A DNA stretch of 5,063 nt from an uncultured Alphaproteobacteria bacterium (GTDB taxonomy: Bacteria > Pseudomonadota > Alphaproteobacteria > Thalassobaculales > Thalassobaculaceae), in assembly GCA_938028645.1 (NCBI GenBank), contig CALIMD010000385.1:1-5063 (forward strand), read 5' to 3'. This document shows, piece by piece, positions 1 to 5,063 of this stretch. The notes below the pieces were generated by a model. It saw only the letters and a list, made by a program, of their open reading frames with translations. It was not told where the DNA came from and made no database searches. The position numbers were made by a program, and so were the translations under genes. Positions within the stretch are counted from its first letter, which is position 1; every line of letters begins with the position of its first letter.

Positions 1-32
1 CCATTAATAATTTTAGTGAAGGACGTTTTTCG

Positions 33-65
33 GCCTAATTGCGGCATTACTGAGTGAGGCTTTTT
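33..65 (+). terminator. weak candidate intrinsic terminator of an upstream plus-strand gene
   Basis: GCCT (33-36) can pair with AGGC (57-60). After one mismatch, three more weak pairs (38-40 with 53-55, one a G-U wobble) extend the stem around a 12-base loop. Five T residues (61-65) follow at once, the arrangement of a rho-independent terminator. The stem is short and interrupted, and no upstream gene is visible to which it could belong, so the call is tentative. If real, it would insulate the transporter gene from transcription entering from the left. Confidence 0.22.
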
Positions 66-67
66 CA

Positions 68-83
68 AATTCACTTCTGAATT
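68..83. repeat. short perfect inverted repeat upstream of the MFS gene
   Basis: AATTCA (68-73) and TGAATT (78-83) are perfect 6-base inverted arms separated by CTTC. The repeat lies about 68 bases before the preferred ATG of the transporter gene, a place where an operator half-site pair or a small leader hairpin could sit. It is AT-rich and short enough to arise by chance. No convincing -35/-10 pair could be placed next to it, so a regulatory role is only a possibility. Confidence 0.25.
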
Positions 84-150
84 ATTATTGAATGCGTGTT
101 AGATTAAATTACTTGTGAAACCTCTATTACTGAGTTTGGCATATATCTCC

Positions 151-1374
151 ATGTTTTCCCAGTCACAAAAAACTAATCCATTTTTCCCCCTTGCGCTTAT
201 CAGTATCTGTCTTGTCGGTGCGATGTCGACATGGTTTTCTGGTACAGTTATTCTCTTGGAGTTAACGTTACGTTCAGAGCTTGGAGCAAGTCAGCAGGTT
301 TGGTTAACAAATTCGGTTCAAGTCGGTTTTGTAGTTGGAGCATTATTAATAGCATTTTTTAATATAGCGGATACTGCTCCGTTACCTATTCTTATAGGTC
401 TGTCGTGTGCCCTTGCATCAATAACAAATCTACTATTGATTTGGATAGAAACGCCTTACGGGATAATAGCGTTGAGGTTTTGTACTGGAGTTGCATTATC
501 AGGTGTCTATCCCCCGGTTGTGAAACTCATCGCAACGTGGTTTGAAAAAGGCCGGGGCATCGCCATGGGAATTATTATTGGGGCACTTACGATAGGCTGT
601 TCCATGCCACACCTATTTCGTGCTCTCACTCTTGACACTGATTGGTTACTTGTCATCTGGTCAAGTTCCCTTATTACGTTCATATCTAGTATAATATTCT
701 TTTTATTTATTTCTGAGGGGCCATTTTTCTTTGCCCGAGCTCGCTTTGACCCTAGTCAAATTATGCTGATAATTCGAAATAAACCATTAACATTAGTCAA
801 TATAGGTTATGCTGGGCACATGTGGGAACTTTACGCGATGTGGGCCTGGATATTGATGTTTGCACAGTTTTCACAACAACATTTTGTGAATTTTCCATTT
901 GGAACGCCAGAATACTTTTGTTTTTTTGTGGTCGCGGTTGGAGCGATAGGATGCATCGCCGGTGGGCTATTATCTGATATTTTTGGTCGATGTTACACTA
1001 CGGCGATACTCATGATCATTTCGGGAACCTGTGCATTTTTAATTGGATTCCTTGTCGATGGACCTCCCGTAATTTTTGCTGTTATAGCATTGCTTTGGGG
1101 TATGACGATCATTGCTGATAGCGGTCAATTTTCAGCTGCAGTGACAGAATTATCGGATCCTCATCTCGTTGGGACAGCACTTACAGCGCAAATGGCTCTT
1201 GGTTTTGGGATTACAGTGATAACTATCTGGCTCGTTCCAATTTTTGCGGAGTGGTTAGGCAGTTTCCAGTGGGCGTTTTTATTCCTTGTGCCGGGACCCA
1301 TTATAGGCGCTTTAGCTATGCTATTGCTTCGTAAACGACAAGAGGCATACAAGCTTGCTTTGGGTAAACGTTAG
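151..1374 (+). CDS. MFS transporter, 12 transmembrane segments
   Basis: Inner-membrane secondary transporter of the major facilitator superfamily; the substrate cannot be read from sequence. From the ATG at 151 the protein has 407 residues, with hydrophobic segments near 12-33, 52-71, 79-98, 101-123, 137-154, 165-187, 217-240, 254-274, 283-301, 306-324, 340-362 and 371-393. A long loop after helix 6 separates the two six-helix halves. The second half keeps the superfamily loop motif between helices 8 and 9 (GGLLSDIFGR, 271-280). The matching loop between helices 2 and 3 (NIADTAPLPI) has lost the usual basic residues. Arg109 in helix 4 and the GHMWELYAMWAW stretch opening helix 7 (222-233) resemble MFS proteins I associate with proteobacteria. 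The frame opens at a GTG at 115, but neither start has a clear Shine-Dalgarno. ATG 151 gives a normal short N-terminus before helix 1, whereas GTG 115 adds an unusual hydrophobic dozen residues. The gene is monocistronic here and converges on the minus-strand operon. The family call is firm; the start is uncertain. Confidence 0.9.
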   Translation: MFSQSQKTNPFFPLALISICLVGAMSTWFSGTVILLELTLRSELGASQQVWLTNSVQVGFVVGALLIAFFNIADTAPLPILIGLSCALASITNLLLIWIETPYGIIALRFCTGVALSGVYPPVVKLIATWFEKGRGIAMGIIIGALTIGCSMPHLFRALTLDTDWLLVIWSSSLITFISSIIFFLFISEGPFFFARARFDPSQIMLIIRNKPLTLVNIGYAGHMWELYAMWAWILMFAQFSQQHFVNFPFGTPEYFCFFVVAVGAIGCIAGGLLSDIFGRCYTTAILMIISGTCAFLIGFLVDGPPVIFAVIALLWGMTIIADSGQFSAAVTELSDPHLVGTALTAQMALGFGITVITIWLVPIFAEWLGSFQWAFLFLVPGPIIGALAMLLLRKRQEAYKLALGKR

Positions 1375-1485
1375 CAAAATTTATAAACGGGTAGGCTTTT
1401 ACAATTGTTTATCAAATACGGCTCTCTTGATGTTCAAGTAAGGAAGAATTTTAGATTTTATAAATAATTTAGTTAAAGTTTAGTT
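1375..1485. other. AT-rich convergent intergenic spacer
   Basis: This 111-base gap separates the stop codons of the converging transporter and oxidoreductase genes, so both transcripts should end in or near it. It holds a small perfect hairpin, CTTGA-TGT-TCAAG (1426-1438), and a heptamer TTTAGTT repeated near 1468-1485. The hairpin has no T-run after it on either strand, so I do not call an intrinsic terminator. No small ORF or RNA gene is evident. Termination may be rho-dependent or may lie inside a coding end. Confidence 0.5.
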
Positions 1486-2517
1486 TTAAAAATGGAATAT
1501 CTGCTCTGTGGTTGCTGACTCATATAATCCATCAATCATTTTTATAAGTTCTACCGACTGCTGCAATGGAACAATAGCCTGGTCGGTGCCTTTGATCAGA
1601 GAAGTGAAATGGCTCAACTCAGCGACACTCGCTAAAGATGAGTTTTCAACCTTTAATTTTTTTCTCCTAACATTATTTCCATAAGGTTTGGTGATAATGG
1701 TGTCTGGCCAAGTAATTCCCCCTTTAGTACCAAGTATTTCGCAGGAGAAGATATCTTTTGCGCAATTTGAAAAATAAGATGTTCGAATTGTTATTGATTT
1801 ATTATCTTTGAACCGAATAATCCCAGTTGCAAAATCTTCAATATTATAGACAGTCCACTCAGCTCCATTTTTGGTGGTTCCCATTTTTGGTGCTGTGCCA
1901 TCATGCATGACGGCAAAGGCAGATGAGGGGGAGGGGCAGCCCATCAACCACCAAGCTATATCAATAGCATGGGACCCTTGATCAATAAGTGGTCCTCCTC
2001 CTGATAAACGTTTATCTGTGAATGAATTGGCTACTTGAACTGGTATGCCTCTACTCGCCATCGCTTCAACGTTTACATGATAAATTTCGCCAAATTCTCC
2101 AGCATCGATTTTTGATTTTAGTAATATACTCTCCGGCCTGAATCTCTGATGTTGAGCACACATAACAATTAGGCCACGTTTTTCAGCCTCTGAAGCTATT
2201 TTTAGTGCATTTTTTTTATCAGTAGTAAAAGGCTTTTCAATAATGCAATGAAGTCCGGATTCTAGCGATCTAATCGCATGGTCAGCATGAAATATATGAG
2301 GCGAGCAAATATCGACAGCATCGAGTTTGATAGAGTTCAACATATTGTCAATAGTGCTAAAAATATTACACACTCCATACTCTCGCCCCAGTTTTTTAGC
2401 TACATTTATTCTGGGATCAGCGAGCGCTACTACCTTCGCTCCAACCACTTGTGCCCATGCGGGAAGGTGGAAAGTTTCAGCTATTTTGCCTGCGCCAATC
2501 AATCCTATTTTTATCAT
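1486..2517 (-). CDS. Gfo/Idh/MocA family NAD(P)-dependent oxidoreductase
   Basis: Predicted cytoplasmic dehydrogenase of 343 residues, a typical length for the family, which oxidises or reduces a sugar, nucleotide-sugar, cyclitol or similar polyol with NAD(P). The N-terminal Rossmann fold (about 1-120) begins with GLIGAGKIA (5-13), the dinucleotide-binding glycine loop. It carries the family signature EKP at 94-96, whose lysine is usually catalytic. The C-terminal alpha/beta domain starts near 122 with QHQRFRP and holds GGGPLIDQGSHAID (173-186), where Asp179 and His183 match the substrate-binding and catalytic acid/base positions. The gene is last in the minus-strand operon. Its ATG overlaps the stop of the SGNH hydrolase gene as ATGA (2514-2517), with only a weak AGG about ten bases upstream, so translational coupling is likely. 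The substrate is unknown; members near surface-glycan genes often act on nucleotide sugars, but nothing here proves that. All core motifs are intact. Confidence 0.92.
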   Translation of the reverse strand: MIKIGLIGAGKIAETFHLPAWAQVVGAKVVALADPRINVAKKLGREYGVCNIFSTIDNMLNSIKLDAVDICSPHIFHADHAIRSLESGLHCIIEKPFTTDKKNALKIASEAEKRGLIVMCAQHQRFRPESILLKSKIDAGEFGEIYHVNVEAMASRGIPVQVANSFTDKRLSGGGPLIDQGSHAIDIAWWLMGCPSPSSAFAVMHDGTAPKMGTTKNGAEWTVYNIEDFATGIIRFKDNKSITIRTSYFSNCAKDIFSCEILGTKGGITWPDTIITKPYGNNVRRKKLKVENSSLASVAELSHFTSLIKGTDQAIVPLQQSVELIKMIDGLYESATTEQIFHF

Positions 2518-3170
2518 TTGATGGAAACCTGTAGTTGTTGATTCTCAAGATCAATGAGACCTTCTAACGCCTTGGAAATTACAGGAGCGATTGTTTCAGC
2601 ATAAACCTTTGCCCCAAACTCATTAACATGAATTTGGTCATCCAGGCATAGCTCATCAGGTTTATAATTTTCCATAGCCTTGCGAACATCGGCTAGATGA
2701 CAGGCCGAGGTAGATGCGACCTCTCTAATAATTTCATCATAGAATTGGGTGTTTTCATCAGGTGTTAAGCCGTTTATATCGTATCTGTCCAGAGCCACAG
2801 GGTGGTTAGTTATAAAAATCAATCTTTGAATATTAAATAATCTACACTTATTTACTAATTCTAAAAGGTTGAACCGAAACGCATCTTGTGAGACTAAAGG
2901 AGCCCCTTTATTACTTATCAGATGGGTCGAATCATTAGTGCCGTATTGAACGGTCAGAATATTTGGCTCGGCGAACAAAATATCTCTTTGTAATCTCTCT
3001 AAAGCGCCACGAGTATTTTCCTGGGTGGCAACACTGGTCTCAAATTTTAAATTTACTCTACTCCCAAATTGTTTGTTTAACGTATCACGGACGATGGTTG
3101 GCCATGTTTCTGAATGTGGTAAGCCATTACAATTTGTAAAGGAATCTCCAAAAAAAATTGTCTTATACAT
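2514..3170 (-). CDS. SGNH/GDSL-family hydrolase, cytoplasmic
   Basis: Predicted serine esterase or acyl-hydrolase of 218 residues, a usual size for a single SGNH domain. Block I is GDSFTN (8-13) with Ser10 as nucleophile. Block III is QYGTND (75-80), giving the oxyanion-hole Asn79. Block V is DDQIH followed by VNEFGAKVYAE, where Asp178 and His181 complete the triad. The usual block II glycine context is poorly recognisable (ENTRGAL, about 51-57). The protein opens directly with the first beta strand and has no signal peptide or membrane segment, so it should act on a cytoplasmic substrate, perhaps an acylated sugar or metabolite intermediate. The frame extends to a GTG at 3179, but the ATG at 3170 is preferred: a GTGAG sequence lies about eight bases before it and it gives the typical short N-terminus. 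The gene lies about 20 bases after the aminopeptidase-like gene and overlaps the oxidoreductase gene by four bases, so it is in the middle of the operon. Confidence 0.88.
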   Translation of the reverse strand: MYKTIFFGDSFTNCNGLPHSETWPTIVRDTLNKQFGSRVNLKFETSVATQENTRGALERLQRDILFAEPNILTVQYGTNDSTHLISNKGAPLVSQDAFRFNLLELVNKCRLFNIQRLIFITNHPVALDRYDINGLTPDENTQFYDEIIREVASTSACHLADVRKAMENYKPDELCLDDQIHVNEFGAKVYAETIAPVISKALEGLIDLENQQLQVSIK

Positions 3171-3190
3171 TGGTTCCACTCACATTGTTG

Positions 3191-4543
3191 CTAATTAACC
3201 CGCTTTGTGGATCTTCTCGGAATCTCATCTAAAACGATATTGACTAGATCTTTTTCTACGAACTTTTGTACGTATTCTCGGACTTCAAAAAAACTCAAAT
3301 CATGTTTTTCCGATATATCTAAAATATTCATATTGCCATCAAAATACCGAACGATTGAGTCCTGAAGTAGTCCCCATTTATTACTGAATGAGCTATCACC
3401 AACTATTGATTTGCTTGGATCAAATCTTTCCATATAAATATCATATTTAGGGTTTGATAATGCAATCAACCCATCAAATTTTCGCTGCATAACAACATTA
3501 TTTTCTAAAAGTTTAACGACATCTTTAAATAGTTTTAAAAATTCTTCCAGAAGTTGTGGCTGAATTATATCAACATTATCGTAATTTGTGTGATACCCCC
3601 AAAATGGCTGCGAGTGTGTTGCGAAGCGGTTTACCTGCACAAATGGGACCTCATACCCTGGAGCTTCCCAGACTGTTTCATCATTGCCAACGCTTTCACG
3701 AAAACCTAAAAACCTATGATTCGGGGTGGAATGTGCAGCTACATGTCTGAATGCTCTATCTATTAGTTCGTCACCCCCAAAACTGCTGGCTATTACAATA
3801 TCGCCTTCCGTTCCCATCATTTCACCAAAAACACCCGCAAGATATAAATTCATCTCTTCTGGCGTATGGTCTCTTAGATAAAAAATGGTTCCAAGGTGTT
3901 CTGGGCATAGAACCAACCGGTAGCTATAATAGTTATCTCGTGCAGCTAACCACTGGAAAAAACGGATCATCACTGCTGTTCCTGCAAATCCATCATTAGC
4001 CATGTGTGGGTGGCAAGTATTAGATTGGAAGACTATCGTGCTATCAGATTTGCCTTTAATGTGATGGTGTCCAACCAACATTTCCCCAGATTCAAAAATA
4101 GTTTTAAGGCTCACCTTGTACTTACCGGGCTTAAGTGATTCAACTAGTCGATGTGGTGGACATAGTCCCCAGTTCCTTTCCCATGGCCTGTAAAGCCAAT
4201 TGCAATGAAACACATGAGCATCTGGTAATGATGGTATTGAAAAGATATGTTCCTTTAAGGTGTCTAAATCCACCTCACCTTCAAAGCTCTCCGAATATTG
4301 GGCCACGCCCAAGGCATTAATTGTACCATCGTAAATTAGGTCGCCATCAAAAAAGACTTTGGCTTCTTTCACCTTCCATTTATCTGGGATTATCCAACCA
4401 TTATGTTCTTCTCCCGAGTTGTATCTAAATATGTCCAAAGGTATTTCTTGGTTTATTCTGCGAAATAATGCTTCATTTTCTTCGCATACTATGCCGGACT
4501 TGATCTCACACAGCTCTTTCGTAAGAGCCATTACTCGTTCCAA
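3191..4543 (-). CDS. DUF4910/DUF2172 M28-like zinc aminopeptidase with C-terminal winged helix
   Basis: A 450-residue protein of the DUF4910 group, M28-like metallo-aminopeptidases that carry an inserted DUF2172 domain and a C-terminal winged helix (HTH_47 type). The insert lies near 50-110. The metallopeptidase core runs from about 120 to 350. Candidate metal and catalytic residues are His178 and Asp184 in TCHPHMANDGFAG, Glu215 in CPEHLGT, Asp288 or Glu289 in GNDETVWEAPG, and His318 in YHTNYDN. The last 65 residues (about 385-440) read as a helix-turn-helix, with ILDISEKHDLSFFEVREYV at its centre. There is no signal peptide, so it is cytoplasmic. The reaction is unknown; removal of an amino acid or cleavage of an amide in a biosynthetic intermediate fits the fold. 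The start is a TTG, chosen because an AAAGGAG lies seven bases upstream; the in-frame ATG at 4531 would sit 19 bases from that site. It follows the dioxygenase gene by 36 bases. From memory, family members often sit in polysaccharide loci. Confidence 0.87.
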   Translation of the reverse strand: MERVMALTKELCEIKSGIVCEENEALFRRINQEIPLDIFRYNSGEEHNGWIIPDKWKVKEAKVFFDGDLIYDGTINALGVAQYSESFEGEVDLDTLKEHIFSIPSLPDAHVFHCNWLYRPWERNWGLCPPHRLVESLKPGKYKVSLKTIFESGEMLVGHHHIKGKSDSTIVFQSNTCHPHMANDGFAGTAVMIRFFQWLAARDNYYSYRLVLCPEHLGTIFYLRDHTPEEMNLYLAGVFGEMMGTEGDIVIASSFGGDELIDRAFRHVAAHSTPNHRFLGFRESVGNDETVWEAPGYEVPFVQVNRFATHSQPFWGYHTNYDNVDIIQPQLLEEFLKLFKDVVKLLENNVVMQRKFDGLIALSNPKYDIYMERFDPSKSIVGDSSFSNKWGLLQDSIVRYFDGNMNILDISEKHDLSFFEVREYVQKFVEKDLVNIVLDEIPRRSTKRVN

Positions 4544-4550
4544 ATTAGAG

Positions 4551-4557
4551 CTCCTTT
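4551..4557 (-). promoter_or_regulatory. strong Shine-Dalgarno that selects a TTG start
   Basis: On the minus strand this reads AAAGGAG, the best ribosome-binding match in the window. Seven bases separate it from TTG (4543-4541), the ideal spacing. The next in-frame ATG (4531) is 19 bases away, too far for this site, though a weaker GGAA nearer to it cannot be excluded. The site lies in the 36-base gap after the dioxygenase gene and so supports independent translation of the second operon gene. Confidence 0.7.
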
Positions 4558-4579
4558 CTTATCTTACTATTTTTTCTAT

Positions 4580-5063
4580 TTATGATTTTGTCCAAAGTCC
4601 CTCTGTCGATTCGGATAAATCAGAATATTTTATGGCTCTTGTTCGACGTTCTTTTTCATCTAATGGCGGTATTGTACAATACCCAATTAAAGCTTTTTGT
4701 TTGTCGGTCAGCTTCACATAAATATTCTCTGGTAACGCTCTCGGCATATCAAATGATTGTTTAATCCACCACCTTTGAAATGTTGCAATAATACACCAAC
4801 GTGTGTTGTCGGTATTATTCTTTTTACTACCATGCCATAGCCGCGCATCCCAAATTAATAGATCACCGGCCCTACCTGGGATCGGCATGGGGTTTTGATA
4901 ACTACGGTCACTATATTCACCTAGAAGATGCGACCCTGGAACTACATGTGTGCATCCATTTTCGGAATTGGTGTCTTCTAAAACGAAGCTCATTTGAACC
5001 ATAGTCGTGTCATGACCCGGCTGTGGCATTCCCGCATCAATATGAAGTCCTAGCTCCTCAATA
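4580..5063 (-). CDS. phytanoyl-CoA dioxygenase (PhyH) family protein, 5' end outside window
   Basis: C-terminal 160 residues of an Fe(II)/2-oxoglutarate-dependent oxygenase of the PhyH family, which hydroxylates or otherwise oxidises a small molecule while converting 2-oxoglutarate and O2 to succinate and CO2. The frame stays open to the right edge, so the ATG at 5029 is internal. Residues upstream of it read LGLHIDAG and supply the HxD iron ligands (His7 and Asp9 of the fragment). Next come ENGCTHVVPGSH (34-45), the family's conserved turn, and GDLLIWDARLWHGS (66-79) with the distal iron ligand His77. Arg88 follows eleven residues later, as expected for the 2-oxoglutarate-binding arginine, so the catalytic set in view is complete. 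Full-length relatives are usually 250-300 residues, so roughly 100 N-terminal residues and the start are missing. It is the first visible gene of the minus-strand operon. The substrate is unknown; homologues occur in specialised metabolism, lipid oxidation and surface-glycan loci. Confidence 0.9.
   Translation of the reverse strand, partial: IEELGLHIDAGMPQPGHDTTMVQMSFVLEDTNSENGCTHVVPGSHLLGEYSDRSYQNPMPIPGRAGDLLIWDARLWHGSKKNNTDNTRWCIIATFQRWWIKQSFDMPRALPENIYVKLTDKQKALIGYCTIPPLDEKERRTRAIKYSDLSESTEGLWTKS

Noticed and set aside
88..116. TTGAAT (88-93) as a -35 box for the transporter gene
   Set aside because: At 17-base spacing the sequence is ACTTGT, a poor -10 box; no other pairing was convincing.
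1383..1412. ATAAAC ... GTTTAT inverted repeat after the transporter stop
   Set aside because: Six mostly A-T pairs across an 18-base loop with no T-run; expected by chance in DNA this AT-rich.
1426..1438. CTTGA-TGT-TCAAG hairpin in the convergent gap as a bidirectional terminator
   Set aside because: The stem is only five pairs with one or two G-C pairs, flanking extension is mismatched, and no T-run follows on either strand.
2278..2541. Two overlapping plus-strand frames opposite the oxidoreductase N-terminus
   Set aside because: They lie antisense to the Rossmann fold region, whose glycine loop and EKP motif confirm the minus-strand frame.
3556..3999. Plus-strand open frames opposite the DUF4910 gene
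   Set aside because: They are antisense shadows of a clearly conserved protein, have no recognisable domains and lack ribosome-binding sites.
4359..5004. Plus-strand open frames opposite the DUF4910 start and the dioxygenase gene
   Set aside because: They overlap a conserved coding frame and a strong minus-strand ribosome-binding site, and their translations match no family I recognise.
4580..5029. Dioxygenase as a 5'-truncated pseudogene starting at the ATG at 5029
   Set aside because: The frame is open to the window edge and encodes the iron-binding HxD upstream of that ATG, so the truncation is caused by the window only.

Overview
This window is AT-rich bacterial DNA with dense protein-coding genes, short intergenic gaps and Shine-Dalgarno-type starts. 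The transporter contains a GHMWELYAMWAW-type segment, which I associate with proteobacterial MFS proteins. A Gram-negative, perhaps marine, proteobacterium is a reasonable guess, but nothing in the window fixes the taxonomy. I see no rRNA, tRNA, CRISPR array, insertion sequence or phage gene.

Layout. Bases 1-150 are a leader with a weak terminator-like hairpin and a small palindrome. A plus-strand gene (about 151-1374) encodes a 12-helix major facilitator superfamily transporter. A 111-base AT-rich gap (1375-1485) separates it from a convergent minus-strand block that fills the rest of the window. In transcription order (right to left) the block is: a phytanoyl-CoA-dioxygenase-type Fe(II)/2-oxoglutarate oxygenase whose 5' part lies beyond base 5063; a DUF4910/DUF2172 zinc-aminopeptidase-like protein with a C-terminal winged helix; a leaderless SGNH/GDSL hydrolase; and a Gfo/Idh/MocA NAD(P)-dependent sugar-type oxidoreductase. 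The gaps are 36 bases, about 20 bases and a 4-base ATGA overlap, so the four genes look like one operon. Its promoter must lie outside the window on the right.

How they may work together. All four minus-strand proteins look cytoplasmic and enzymatic: a hydroxylase/oxidase, a metallo-amidohydrolase, an esterase/acyl-hydrolase and a sugar or cyclitol dehydrogenase. These are typical tailoring enzymes of surface-glycan (O-antigen or capsule) or small specialised-metabolite loci. No glycosyltransferase, nucleotide-sugar enzyme or other pathway-defining gene is visible, so the product is unknown. The MFS gene is convergent and separately transcribed, and its link to the operon is only positional.
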